Part shown: piece by piece, positions 8,429-15,551 of the stretch
Position numbering within the stretch: the first letter of the stretch is position 1
How the letters are laid out: each line of letters begins with the position of its first letter
Assembly: GCA_031550325.1 (NCBI GenBank)
Contig: JAVBOR010000026.1
Span: 1 to 64,000, forward strand
Length of the DNA stretch: 64,000 nucleotides
DNA from: JAVBTT01 sp031550325
Lineage (GTDB): Bacteria; Bacillota; Clostridia; Oscillospirales; UBA929
Direction: 5' to 3'
The notes under the pieces: generated by a model
Seen by the model: the letters and a program-made list of their open reading frames with translations, nothing else
The model's database searches: none
Told to the model about the DNA's origin: nothing
Translations under genes and position numbers: made by a program

Positions 8429-8449
8429 GCCTTCGGCCTGACCGAAGGC
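8429..8449 (+). promoter_or_regulatory. rpsF leader hairpin, candidate S6:S18 autoregulatory site
   Basis: Perfect 8-bp stem GCCTTCGG-CCTGA-CCGAAGGC lies 11 bases before the ribosome binding site of rpsF. Many bacterial rpsF leaders carry a hairpin with a conserved CCG bound by the S6:S18 complex. Here the loop-side ACCG is suggestive, but I cannot check the full motif. A simple translational hairpin is the alternative. Confidence 0.45.
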
Positions 8450-8476
8450 CATATGTCCAGAAGGAGGTGCAACACT

Positions 8477-8776
8477 ATGGCAAAAGTCACCGCTCAATAC
8501 GAGACCATTTTCATTTTGGATCCCGCTCTCAGTGAAGAGGACACCAACACCCTTGTGGAAAAGTTCAAGTCGCTTGTTGAGGCCAACGCCACAATCGGCG
8601 AGGTCGATCTCTGGGGCAAACGCCGCCTGTCGTATCCGATCAACGACCTGAACGAAGGGTACTATGTTCTGATCAACTTTGAGTCTGTTCCGGATTTTCC
8701 GGCCGAGCTGGATCGCGTGTACAAGATTACCGATGGCATCATGCGCAGTCTGATCATCTGCAAGGATGAGAAGTAG
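8477..8776 (+). CDS. rpsF: 30S ribosomal protein S6
   Basis: Binds S18 and 16S rRNA in the platform of the small subunit. The 99 residues carry typical S6 features: YETIFILDPALSEE at the N-terminus, LWGKRRLSYPIND in the middle and EGYYVLINFES. ATG 8477 follows AAGGAGGTG (8461-8469) with 7-base spacing; an in-frame ATG at 8453 lies before this site and is not used. First gene of the classic rpsF-ssb-rpsR operon. Confidence 0.97.
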   Translation: MAKVTAQYETIFILDPALSEEDTNTLVEKFKSLVEANATIGEVDLWGKRRLSYPINDLNEGYYVLINFESVPDFPAELDRVYKITDGIMRSLIICKDEK

Positions 8777-8787
8777 GGGGAATTACG

Positions 8788-9234
8788 ATGCTGAACAAGG
8801 CCATTTTGATGGGGCGGCTTACAAAGGACCCCGAGCTGCGCCGCACACAGTCCGGTCTCTCTGTGACATCGTTTACGCTTGCTATCGACCGTGATTTTGG
8901 CGGCAAGGGCGAGGAAAAGCAGACCGATTTTATTGACATTGTCTGCTGGAGAAACACTGCCGACTTCACGGCCAAATGGTTCCACAAGGGCCAGCTGGTT
9001 GCGGTGGCCGGGCGGATTCAGCAGCGCAAATGGCAGGATAAAGAGGGCAACAACCGCTACAGCTTTGAAGTCATCGCGGATGAGGCCCATTTTGCGGAGC
9101 GCCGTTCCGACAGCCCTACAGCTGAGAAATATGACGTCCCCCCGCGCACCGAGCCCAGCATGTCCGCGCCGGCCATGAACGCGCCGTCCACCTTTGCCGA
9201 ACTCGATGAGGACGACGGGGAGCTGCCGTTCTAA
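8788..9234 (+). CDS. ssb: Single-stranded DNA-binding protein
   Basis: Coats single-stranded DNA in replication and repair. The OB fold spans roughly residues 1-105 (MLNKAILMGRLTKDPELR, then FIDIVCWRNTADF and KGQLVAVAGRIQQRKWQDK). A short linker leads to the acidic tip DEDDGELPF, which binds partner proteins. Length 148 aa is normal. It sits between rpsF and rpsR, 11 bases after rpsF. Confidence 0.97.
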   Translation: MLNKAILMGRLTKDPELRRTQSGLSVTSFTLAIDRDFGGKGEEKQTDFIDIVCWRNTADFTAKWFHKGQLVAVAGRIQQRKWQDKEGNNRYSFEVIADEAHFAERRSDSPTAEKYDVPPRTEPSMSAPAMNAPSTFAELDEDDGELPF

Positions 9235-9267
9235 ACCGCTCTCAATTTGAAAAAGGAGGGTTTCTCT

Positions 9268-9504
9268 TTGGATATGGATCGTGGATCACGCTCCCGCAAG
9301 CGCCGTAAGGTGTGCTCCTTTTGCACCGACCGTGTGGAGCACATTGACTATAAAGACGCCGGGAAGCTTCGCCGTTTTCTGTCCGAACGCAGCAAGATTT
9401 TGCCGCGCCGTATGACGGGAACCTGCGCCGCCCATCAGCGCCAGCTGACGCTGGCCATCAAGCGCGCCAGACATGTGGCGCTGCTGCCGTTTGTCACCGA
9501 CTAA
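9268..9504 (+). CDS. rpsR: 30S ribosomal protein S18
   Basis: Small-subunit protein that pairs with S6. It has the basic start SRKRRKVCSFC and ends in RARHVALLPFVTD. It is a zinc-type (C+) paralogue, with CSFC near the start and CAAH later. I start it at TTG 9268 because AAGGAGGG ends 7 bases before it; the ATG at 9274 is the alternative. Last gene of the operon, followed by a hairpin terminator. Confidence 0.95.
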   Translation: MDMDRGSRSRKRRKVCSFCTDRVEHIDYKDAGKLRRFLSERSKILPRRMTGTCAAHQRQLTLAIKRARHVALLPFVTD

Positions 9505-9520
9505 ACGCAAGCCATAATGA

Positions 9521-9566
9521 AAAAGGTCCCTCCGCGCTGTAACGCTGCAGCGCGGGGGGACCTTTC
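9521..9566. terminator. Bidirectional terminator between rpsR and comEB
   Basis: A long GC-rich stem, AAAGGTCCC...CGCGCTG paired with CAGCGCG...GGGACCTTT. The minus strand follows it with TTTTTC, so it serves comEB best, and it also lies 17 bases after rpsR. Confidence 0.85.
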
Positions 9567-9572
9567 AGCTTG

Positions 9573-10052
9573 TCAAAGGGTTTTGGTCAGCGTGTCGTCA
9601 TCAAAAACCCAGTCGCGCACGTTGATCACGTTGTATTGTCCCTCGGATTTACGCCCGATGAAGCGGCTGATGCCGGCGTTAATGATCAGGCGGCTGCACA
9701 TCGCGCAGGGAAGCGCTTCAATCAGCTCGCCGGTTTTGACGTCGCGCCCGACCAGATACAGCGTGGCGCCGAACATGTTCTCGCGCGAGGCCGAAATGAT
9801 GGCGTTTGCTTCGGCGTGCACGCTTCGGCACAGCTCATAGCGTTCGCCGGACGGGATGCCGAGCTTTTCCCGCGTGCAGACGCCGAGGTCGCAGCAGTTG
9901 GTGCGGCCGCGCGGCGCGCCCGCGTACCCTGTGGATACGATGGTGTCATGATGAACAATGATGGCCCCATAGTTGCGCCGCAGACAGGTGCCGCGTTCCA
10001 GAACCGTTTCGGCAATGTCCAGATAGTAGTTTTCTTTGTCGATGCGATCCAT
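9573..10052 (-). CDS. comEB: dCMP deaminase family protein (ComEB type)
   Basis: Zinc-dependent deaminase of about 159 residues. The zinc motifs are HAEANAI and PCAMC; extra cysteines (NCCDLGVC) lie upstream as in ComEB/dCMP deaminases. The substrate is probably dCMP, supplying dUMP for thymidylate synthesis. I choose ATG 10052, since GGGAGG lies 6 bases before it; the GTG at 10070 precedes that site. It follows the ribosomal block on the same strand but is separated by a terminator, and ends in the shared hairpin with rpsR. Confidence 0.9.
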   Translation of the reverse strand: MDRIDKENYYLDIAETVLERGTCLRRNYGAIIVHHDTIVSTGYAGAPRGRTNCCDLGVCTREKLGIPSGERYELCRSVHAEANAIISASRENMFGATLYLVGRDVKTGELIEALPCAMCSRLIINAGISRFIGRKSEGQYNVINVRDWVFDDDTLTKTL

Positions 10053-10070
10053 GTCGGTCCTCCCAACCAC

Positions 10071-10099
10071 AAAAAAGAGTTTGCCGCCGCCTGCGGCAA
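10071..10099 (-). terminator. Terminator after rplA
   Basis: Minus strand: TTGCCGC-AGGCG-GCGGCAA (10099-10081) followed by ACTCTTTTTT. It ends the rpmG-rplA transcript just before comEB. Confidence 0.78.
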
Positions 10100-10121
10100 G
10101 CAGACAGCGGCAAGCCGATGA

Positions 10122-10814
10122 TTATACCATTCGCGCAGTAGAGACCTTGACGCCGGGGCCCATCGTGGAGGCTACCACGCATGAGCGGATATACTGACCT
10201 TTGGCGGCTGCGGGCTTGGCCTTGACGATCGCGCCGAGCAGCGTGTCAAAGTTTTCGCCGAGCTTCTCAATGCCGAAGCTGACCTTCCCCAGCGGACAGT
10301 GAATGATGTTGGTCTTGTCCAGACGGTACTCGACCTTACCGGCCTTGATGTCGGCGATGGCGCGGGCAACGTCCATGGTGACCGTGCCGGCCTTGGGGTT
10401 CGGCATAAGGCCTTTCGGGCCGAGAACCTTACCCAGACGGCCGACCACGCCCATCATGTCAGGCGTCGCGACGACCACATCGTATGCAAAGAAGTTTTCG
10501 CTCGTGATCTTGGTGACCATTTCCTCGGCGCCCACAAAATCGGCGCCGGCGGCCTCGGCTTCCTTGGCCTTGTCGCCCTTGGCAAACACCAGAACCCGCA
10601 TGGTCTTGCCGGTTCCGTGGGGCAAAACAATACTGCCGCGGACCTGCTGGTCTGCGTGGCGGCTGTCGACGCCGAGCTTGACGTGAACCTCAACGGTCTC
10701 GTCAAACTTGGCCTTGGCGGTCTGGATGACCAGATCAAACGCTTCGCTGGAGTCGTACTGTCTCAAACGATCGACCAGTTTGGCCGAATCGATATACTTT
10801 TTACCACGAAACAT
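10122..10814 (-). CDS. rplA: 50S ribosomal protein L1
   Basis: Forms the L1 stalk at the ribosomal E site and can repress its own operon. The 230 residues have the normal L1 features: MFRGKKYIDSAKLVD, VRGSIVLPHGTGKT, VLGPKGLMPNPKAGTVT and a C-terminal SCVVASTMGPGVKV. It begins 14 bases after rplK with a GGGGGG-rich ribosome site. The usual next genes rplJ and rplL are absent here; a terminator follows. Confidence 0.97.
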   Translation of the reverse strand: MFRGKKYIDSAKLVDRLRQYDSSEAFDLVIQTAKAKFDETVEVHVKLGVDSRHADQQVRGSIVLPHGTGKTMRVLVFAKGDKAKEAEAAGADFVGAEEMVTKITSENFFAYDVVVATPDMMGVVGRLGKVLGPKGLMPNPKAGTVTMDVARAIADIKAGKVEYRLDKTNIIHCPLGKVSFGIEKLGENFDTLLGAIVKAKPAAAKGQYIRSCVVASTMGPGVKVSTARMV

Positions 10815-10828
10815 ATGTCGTCCCCCCC

Positions 10829-11254
10829 TTACTCTTCTACCACGACGCCCATGCTGCGGGCGGACCCGGCAACCATACGCATAGCGGATTCCACGGAGGC
10901 CGCATTGAGGTCGGGCATTTTGAGCTCGGCGATCTTGCGGACATCCTCTTTACTGATCGTGGCGACTTTGGTTTTGTTGGGTTCGGCCGAGCCGGACTCA
11001 ATCTTGCAGGCCTTTTTGATCAGGACGGGAGCGGGGGGCGTTTTGGTGATGAAAGAGAAGCTGCGGTCGGAGTATACGGTGATGACGACGGGGATAATGA
11101 GGCCGACGTCATTTTTGGTGCGCTCGTTAAAATCCTTTGTGAACTGCATGATGTTCACGCCGTGCTGGCCCAGCGCGGGGCCGACCGGGGGCGCCGGGGT
11201 CGCTTTGCCGGCGGGAATCTGCAGCTTAATTAATCCGACAACTTTTGAAGCCAT
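10829..11254 (-). CDS. rplK: 50S ribosomal protein L11
   Basis: Part of the GTPase-associated centre; needed for RelA-type stringent signalling on ribosomes. Recognised by VVGLIKLQIPAGKATPAPPV at residues 4-23, GPALGQHGVNIMQF, and the C-terminal RMVAGSARSMGVVVEE. Length 141 aa is standard. A hairpin leader (11286-11304) lies in the 80-base gap after nusG. Confidence 0.97.
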   Translation of the reverse strand: MASKVVGLIKLQIPAGKATPAPPVGPALGQHGVNIMQFTKDFNERTKNDVGLIIPVVITVYSDRSFSFITKTPPAPVLIKKACKIESGSAEPNKTKVATISKEDVRKIAELKMPDLNAASVESAMRMVAGSARSMGVVVEE

Positions 11255-11285
11255 TATTGTTCCTCCTGTAAAATGTGGTCGTGTC

Positions 11286-11304
11286 GACCGGGGCTGTCCC
11301 GGTC
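11286..11304 (-). promoter_or_regulatory. rplK leader hairpin
   Basis: Perfect 7-bp stem GACCGGG/CCCGGTC with a 5-base loop in the nusG-rplK gap, 32 bases before rplK. In several bacteria L1 binds the rplKA leader, so this is a candidate site. No L1 consensus could be checked. Confidence 0.35.
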
Positions 11305-11334
11305 TCCCACTGCGAGGGAATGCGAGGGAACGGT

Positions 11335-11859
11335 TTACGCGACTATGGTTTCAACCTGGTCGAGCTCAAGCTCGACCGGGGTTTCGCGTCCAAACATGGA
11401 AATGACGACGCGCACGCGGTTTTTATCCAGCGCAATGTCCTCGACAATGCCGATGAAGTTTTCCAGCGGGCCGTCCGTGATTTTCACGGAGTCACCCACG
11501 GCATAAGACACAACAATCTCATGCTTTTCAACGCCAAGCGCGGACACTTCGGATTCGGTGAGCGCAACGGGCTTGCTGCCCGGACCCACAAAGCCGGTGA
11601 CGCCTCTGGTGTTGCGCACAACATGCCAACTCTCGTCGGTCATAACCATCTTCACCAGCACATAACCGGGAAAGATTTTACGGTCAACGGTTTTGCGCAC
11701 CGAATCGGTGATCTCCGTGACTTCTTCCATAGGGACGTTCACGTCGAAGATCAGATGGTGCAGCTTCCTGTTTTCAACAGTTTTTTGGATGGTGGCAGCC
11801 ACTTTGTTTTCGTAGCCCGAGTAGGTGTGTACGACGTACCATTTGGCGTTGTCAGACAT
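11335..11859 (-). CDS. nusG: Transcription termination/antitermination factor NusG
   Basis: Binds RNA polymerase and links transcription to translation. NGN domain about residues 1-115 (KWYVVHTYSGYENKVA, FPGYVLVKMVMTDESW), then a KOW domain near 120-174 (VSYAVGDSVKITDGPLENF, GRETPVELELDQVE). Length 174 aa is standard. It starts 5 bases after secE. Confidence 0.96.
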   Translation of the reverse strand: MSDNAKWYVVHTYSGYENKVAATIQKTVENRKLHHLIFDVNVPMEEVTEITDSVRKTVDRKIFPGYVLVKMVMTDESWHVVRNTRGVTGFVGPGSKPVALTESEVSALGVEKHEIVVSYAVGDSVKITDGPLENFIGIVEDIALDKNRVRVVISMFGRETPVELELDQVETIVA

Positions 11860-11864
11860 AGTTT

Positions 11865-12119
11865 CTATCCTTTTGCAAATGTGTTGATGAGTATTTGAAC
11901 GAGCTGGGTAAACAGAAAGTCAAAGCAGAATATGATCACGCCCATGAGGAGTACCGCCGCGATGACAATGAGCGTATTGTTAACGACCTGCTTCGGGGTT
12001 GGCCATACGACCTTTTTGAGTTCCGAGCGCATCTCGCGGAACCATTTCGCTATCCTTGACCCAAAGTTCACAAAGAAGTTGGGTCTAGGATCGGTCTTTT
12101 TCTCAACTTCAGACATCAT
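11865..12119 (-). CDS. secE: Preprotein translocase subunit SecE
   Basis: Single-membrane-span SecE of 84 residues in the SecYEG channel. It has the amphipathic helix FREMRSELKKVVWPTPKQV before the membrane segment TLIVIAAVLLMGVIIFCF. Two ATGs sit in tandem (12119 and 12116); either may be used. It lies 8 bases after rpmG, the usual Firmicutes order. Confidence 0.95.
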   Translation of the reverse strand: MMSEVEKKTDPRPNFFVNFGSRIAKWFREMRSELKKVVWPTPKQVVNNTLIVIAAVLLMGVIIFCFDFLFTQLVQILINTFAKG

Positions 12120-12127
12120 GCACCATC

Positions 12128-12277
12128 CTACTTAGTTTCTTTGTGGGGCGTGTGTTTCCGGCAGAAACGGCAGTACTTGTTCATTTCCAGTCTCTCGGGG
12201 TCGTTTTTCTTGTTCTTAATGGTGTCGTAGTTGCGTTGTTTGCATTCCTGACAGGAAAGGGTGATTTTTACACGCAT
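12128..12277 (-). CDS. rpmG: 50S ribosomal protein L33, zinc-type
   Basis: Forty-nine residues starting MRVKITLSCQECKQRNYDT with CxxC pairs CQEC and CRFC, the zinc-binding C+ form. The ATG at 12277 has AAGGAGGCG about 9 bases upstream. It is the first gene of the rpmG-secE-nusG-rplK-rplA operon, preceded by a 160-base leader and a good promoter. Confidence 0.96.
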   Translation of the reverse strand: MRVKITLSCQECKQRNYDTIKNKKNDPERLEMNKYCRFCRKHTPHKETK

Positions 12278-12378
12278 GAATCGGCGCCTCCTTATCGTGA
12301 AAGCCGCGCGGTGCTCCGGCAGCTTTCCAGCCTCCCTGAATCGGGGCGTCATGCTGTGGAAACGGGAGAAAATCTGCA

Positions 12379-12398
12379 GCGCGGCTCAGTAGCCGCGC
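12379..12398 (-). promoter_or_regulatory. Leader hairpin of the rpmG operon
   Basis: Perfect stem GCGCGGCT/AGCCGCGC with a 4-base loop in the leader about 100 bases before rpmG. A short T-rich stretch follows 5 bases later, so an attenuator is possible but weak. Confidence 0.35.
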
Positions 12399-12409
12399 CC
12401 GCTCACAGC

Positions 12410-12439
12410 AAAAAAAAGAACCCCTTACAGGTAAGGAGT
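12410..12439 (-). terminator. Terminator of the sporulation/division block
   Basis: Minus strand: ACTCCTTA-CCTG-TAAGGGGT, an 8-bp stem with one G-U pair, followed by TCTTTTTTTT. It lies 70 bases after the yabR-like stop and abuts the rpmG promoter. Confidence 0.75.
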
Positions 12440-12468
12440 ACTTTATCACAAATTGCGAATTTCGTCAA
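12440..12468 (-). promoter_or_regulatory. Promoter of the rpmG-secE-nusG-rplK-rplA operon
   Basis: Minus strand: TTGACG (12468-12463), 17 bases, TAAAGT (12445-12440). The start point would fall within the upstream terminator stem. Confidence 0.75.
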
Positions 12469-12509
12469 GTGTATTCGGTAAAACAGCGCGTTTGGCAGGT
12501 CAATAAACG

Positions 12510-12920
12510 CTATTTTCGGCCGCGGCGCGTACCGCGCTTGTCGGTGTGCTGCCGCAGATCGCTCATTTTGCTCTCCGAGTCGGACATGAACTGCTTGAGT
12601 TTATCCTCGAACGTCAGCGCGGCGGGCGCCTGAGCGCGGCGGGCTCCGGAAAAACCCTGAGGACGCTCGGCGCGGGGCGCGGGAACCTCCAGGTTCTTTT
12701 TGATGGAGAGATTGGCGCGGCCTTCCGGGTCAATGGCAATGACCTTTACGGTGACCTCCTGACCCTCGGTCAGGTGCTCACGGATGTCATTGACATAGGT
12801 GTGCGATATTTCGGAAATGTGAACCATGCCCGTCCGGTTGTCGGGCAAGGAAACAAACGCTCCAAACTTGGTAATCCCGGTGACTTTTCCGGAAAGAACT
12901 GAGCCAACTCCAATTTCCAT
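12510..12920 (-). CDS. yabR: S1-domain RNA-binding protein (YabR-like)
   Basis: A single S1 domain occupies residues 1-75 (VGSVLSGKVTGITKFGAFV, GMVHISEISHTYVNDI, VKVIAIDPEGRANLSIK). The tail is basic and ends KRGTRRGRK. It probably binds RNA or ribosomes like Bacillus YabR/YugI. The start MEIGVGS is chosen because the S1 domain begins there and AGGGAGG lies upstream. Its place after divIC matches the Bacillus gene order. Exact role unknown. Confidence 0.85.
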   Translation of the reverse strand: MEIGVGSVLSGKVTGITKFGAFVSLPDNRTGMVHISEISHTYVNDIREHLTEGQEVTVKVIAIDPEGRANLSIKKNLEVPAPRAERPQGFSGARRAQAPAALTFEDKLKQFMSDSESKMSDLRQHTDKRGTRRGRK

Positions 12921-12988
12921 AGACGGCGGACTGCCTCCCTGTAAAGTATCTGGTGGATGCTTTAAAACAAAACTGTGCGGCAAAGAAT

Positions 12989-13267
12989 TCAAGGAGACAC
13001 ATCAAAAAAAACGATCTCACCAGGCTTCACGTATCCAAATTTCTCGCGGGCCAGCCGGGTGATCGCTTCCGAGTCGAGTTCAGAGTCGATAGCTTCCGAC
13101 AGAGCGGAATTGGACAGTCGCTTCGCCTCCACCCGCTGCTGAAGCTGCTCGGTCATGGCCCTTTTCTCGTTGATCTGAACCTGCAGGACGAGCAGCATCA
13201 TCGCGCAATAAACCGCGAAAATGGCCACGACCACTTTGGAGAACAGACCCATTCGTCGCTTTTTCAC
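12989..13267 (-). CDS. divIC: Cell division protein DivIC/FtsB-like (septum formation initiator)
   Basis: Bitopic membrane protein of the divisome that pairs with FtsL. A basic N-terminus (VKKRRMGLFSK) leads to a membrane segment VVVAIFAVYCAMMLLVL, a heptad-rich coiled coil (QINEKRAMTEQLQQRVEAKR) and the conserved end REKFGYVKPGEIVFFD. I choose GTG 13267, since CCGGAGG lies 8 bases before it; ATG 13321 would add 18 residues. The reading frame of yabQ runs on through this gene in another frame. Confidence 0.85.
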   Translation of the reverse strand: MKKRRMGLFSKVVVAIFAVYCAMMLLVLQVQINEKRAMTEQLQQRVEAKRLSNSALSEAIDSELDSEAITRLAREKFGYVKPGEIVFFDVSP

Positions 13268-13757
13268 GGCGGGAACCTCCGGTTCTTTTGTGTTCACGGA
13301 GACCGACAGCCTCCAAGTCATGGGATGTAGTTTTTATTCTATTCCTTTTTTCAATAAAAAGGAAGTGGTCTTGCGTATTTTTTTTCGAGGAAACGAAAAA
13401 ACCCATAAGCTTGACGAAGGGACGCGTCAAAATACGCACAGCCGCCATCAGCCAATCGAGAACGGTTGTTCCCACCGCACGGAAAACCCGGGAAAACAGC
13501 TTAAAGTACAAAAACGCGCCAAGTACCATGCCGACCATGGCAAATAAGCGAAGTTCGCCGCCGCCCAAATCCATGGCAAACCAAAAAGCGGCCACGGCAC
13601 ACACGGCCCAAAAGACAATATCCAGCAGCGCGGTGACAAACCAGAAGTTTGCGCGCGCACGGATGATGCGCATGATGTCATACAGAACGCCGAGCGCGGC
13701 GCCCAAAAGCATGGACCACAGAAACTCCAGGCCCTGCCCGGTAACCGAGACGGTCAT
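13080..13757 (-). CDS. yabQ: Spore cortex protein YabQ, with possible frameshift at an A8 run
   Basis: Membrane protein needed for spore cortex in Bacillus. The N-terminal 120 residues are convincing: GQGLEFLWSMLLGAALGVLY, DIMRIIRAR and three further hydrophobic segments. After SSKKNTQDH the frame leaves any YabQ-like sequence and runs 188 bases into divIC, giving a low-complexity Arg/Gly-rich tail. An eight-A run (minus strand, 13385-13378) lies exactly at this point. A one-base shift there would end the protein at TAA 13336-13334 (about 141 aa) before divIC. The first ATG overlaps the yabP stop by 4 bases. Confidence 0.82.
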   Translation of the reverse strand: MTVSVTGQGLEFLWSMLLGAALGVLYDIMRIIRARANFWFVTALLDIVFWAVCAVAAFWFAMDLGGGELRLFAMVGMVLGAFLYFKLFSRVFRAVGTTVLDWLMAAVRILTRPFVKLMGFFVSSKKNTQDHFLFIEKRNRIKTTSHDLEAVGLREHKRTGGSRREKATNGSVLQSGRGHFRGLLRDDAARPAGSDQREKGHDRAASAAGGGEATVQFRSVGSYRL

Positions 13758-14032
13758 TTGAAGACACGCGACCAGAAGCCGCCGCCGGACGGCACATCGT
13801 CCTCATATTCCAGAGAGATAATCAGCCCTTCTACGCTGAGTTCACCGCCCTCAATATTAAGTTTATCGATGTGTAAGCCGTTTCCTTTAATAATCAGAGC
13901 GCCCTTACTGGTCATACAGATGACACTGTCCTCGTCAAAGCTCTCCACGTCCTCCACGCCGGCAATCGCCATGCGGCTGCGTCCCTCCAAAATCACGTGA
14001 TGCGGCAGTCCGCGGTTTGTGTCCGCCATCAT
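13754..14032 (-). CDS. yabP: Sporulation protein YabP
   Basis: Soluble spore-coat/cortex assembly protein of about 92 residues with the YabP/YqfC fold. Typical lines are HHVILEGRSRMAIAGVEDVE, FDEDSVICMTSKGALIIKG and GGELSVEGLIISLEYED. The start ATG 14032 follows a GAGAGGGGG site; a second ATG follows directly. Ends overlapping the yabQ start, so the two are translationally coupled. Confidence 0.92.
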   Translation of the reverse strand: MMADTNRGLPHHVILEGRSRMAIAGVEDVESFDEDSVICMTSKGALIIKGNGLHIDKLNIEGGELSVEGLIISLEYEDDVPSGGGFWSRVFK

Positions 14033-14098
14033 CGCAGCGCCCCCTCTCAAAACTTGTGTTTGTACAAGTATATGGCCGGGGGCAGGCAAGTATGTCCC

Positions 14099-14353
14099 TT
14101 ACATGGGCTCGGAGGGAAGTTCGCGGTAGAGTGTCACGGAGCTTTCACGCGAGACGTGTTCGCTGACAGACAGCACCTCCACGGTCAGGCGGCGCGCGCC
14201 GAAGCGTACGGAAATCACATCGCCGACCTTGACCTCGTACGATGCCTTGGCCGGTTTGCCGCCCACCGTGACCCTTTCGTTGTCGCAAGCCTCGTTGGCG
14301 ACCGTGCGGCGCTTGATCAGCCGGGAAACCTTAAGGTATTTGTCCAGGCGCAT
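14099..14353 (-). CDS. rlbA: S4-domain RNA-binding protein (YabO/RlbA, Hsp15-like)
   Basis: Eighty-four residues forming an S4 RNA-binding fold: MRLDKYLKVSRLIKRRTVAN, NERVTVGGKPAKASYEVKVG and VISVRFGARRLTVEV. Such proteins bind rRNA on stalled 50S particles. The start is ATG 14353, the only one consistent with the S4 domain. The gap of 157 bases up to hup holds a GACGCGC-ATTT-GCGCGTC hairpin but no further gene. Confidence 0.93.
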   Translation of the reverse strand: MRLDKYLKVSRLIKRRTVANEACDNERVTVGGKPAKASYEVKVGDVISVRFGARRLTVEVLSVSEHVSRESSVTLYRELPSEPM

Positions 14354-14510
14354 TGCCGCCCTCCAAACTGTAAGCATAGCCGTCTCTCTAACGGATTGCC
14401 CAAAAGGCAACCCCGTGTAGCGCGTCCCGCAAAAGAGCGGGGGGCGCGAACCGCGGGGGACGCGCAAATGCGCGTCTTCGCTATTGAGACGGCCACGAAA
14501 ATCATGCCGA

Positions 14511-14786
14511 TTAGTTGTTGACAGCGTCTTTAAGGGCCTTACCGGGTTTAAAAACCGGAGACTTCGAGGCCGAAATGGAGATTTTTTCTTTGGTCTTGGG
14601 GTTGCGGCCAACGCGCGCTTTGCGGTCTTTCACTTCAAAGGAGCCAAAGCCAACGAGTTGAACTTTATCGCCGCCGGTCAGGGCATCGGAAACGGTGTCG
14701 AATACCGCAGTGATCACGCTTTCGGAGTCTTTTTTAGTAAGACCGGTTTTTTCAGCCACGGAGTTGACAAGCTCAGCTTTGTTCAT
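14511..14786 (-). CDS. hup: HU family DNA-binding protein
   Basis: Ninety-one-residue nucleoid protein. MNKAELVNSVAEKTGLTKKD and the DNA-binding arm VGFGSFEVKDRKARVGRNPK followed by PVFKPGKALKDAV are standard. It bends DNA as a dimer. Ribosome site GAGGAGG precedes ATG 14786. It lies between mazG and rlbA, an arrangement I associate with clostridial versions of this block. Confidence 0.97.
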   Translation of the reverse strand: MNKAELVNSVAEKTGLTKKDSESVITAVFDTVSDALTGGDKVQLVGFGSFEVKDRKARVGRNPKTKEKISISASKSPVFKPGKALKDAVNN

Positions 14787-14877
14787 AGTAGATGATCCTC
14801 CTCATGTTCTTCTGAATAGTATGCTAACGGCCAACAAAATCCATACGCCGTTATAGCCAAAAGGTTGCAGGGAAACA

Positions 14878-15516
14878 TTAGGACAGTTCGTCCACAAAAC
14901 GGCGGCAACGCGCAAGCAAGGCCTGTTCGGCGTCCAGCCCGGAGGCGCAGGCGCGCTTTACAAGGTCAAACAGCTCGTCCCCCAGCTCGTCCTGCGTCAT
15001 CGAGCCGCTCTGCGTCGGCGCAATGAGCTTTGCCTTGCCGGCGCGCGAGATCAGCTTGCCGGCCTTCATGAGCGCGGGCAGGGTGGAGGGAACGGCGCGC
15101 AGCGGGTCGAGCGGCTGGGTTTGTCCTTTGGTCTGACGCTTGATCTGATCCCACTGGGCGAGAACCTCTTGAGAATCCTTGACCTGCGACTGGCCAAACA
15201 CATGCGGATGGCGCGTGATCAGTTTTGTACAAATTCCCGCGATCACGTCGTCGATGGAGAAGTCTCCATGCTCGGCGGCCATCTGGGCGTGAAACACCAC
15301 CTGAAGCAGCACATCGCCCAGCTCTTCGCACAGAGCGCCCGTGTCATGGAGCTCTATGGCCTCCAAGGCCTCATAACTCTCCTCCAGAAGATTCGCGCGA
15401 ATGGACTCGTGCGTTTGCTCCCGATCCCATACACAGCCCTCCGGAGAGCGCAGAATCCGCATGACGGACACCAATGTATTCCAATTTGGCAATCCGTCCA
15501 TTAGCAAATCTATCAT
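14878..15516 (-). CDS. mazG: MazG nucleoside triphosphate pyrophosphohydrolase
   Basis: Hydrolyses NTPs to NMP and pyrophosphate, clearing aberrant nucleotides. The motif lines are CVWDREQTHESIRANLLEES, ELGDVLLQVVFHAQMAAEHG and KLITRHPHVFG, with the EExxD-type metal sites. A partial second MazG-like repeat (DELGDELFDLVKRA) closes the protein. At 212 residues it lacks the N-terminal methylase domain present in Bacillus YabN. Confidence 0.93.
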   Translation of the reverse strand: MIDLLMDGLPNWNTLVSVMRILRSPEGCVWDREQTHESIRANLLEESYEALEAIELHDTGALCEELGDVLLQVVFHAQMAAEHGDFSIDDVIAGICTKLITRHPHVFGQSQVKDSQEVLAQWDQIKRQTKGQTQPLDPLRAVPSTLPALMKAGKLISRAGKAKLIAPTQSGSMTQDELGDELFDLVKRACASGLDAEQALLARCRRFVDELS

Positions 15517-15551
15517 ATCTTTAGCCTTTCTTCAAGTGTTTTTTTAATTTC

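Noticed and set aside
12278..12509. tRNA gene near rpmG-secE
   Set aside because: A tRNA often lies in this operon, but no cloverleaf could be formed; the region holds a terminator, promoter and one hairpin.
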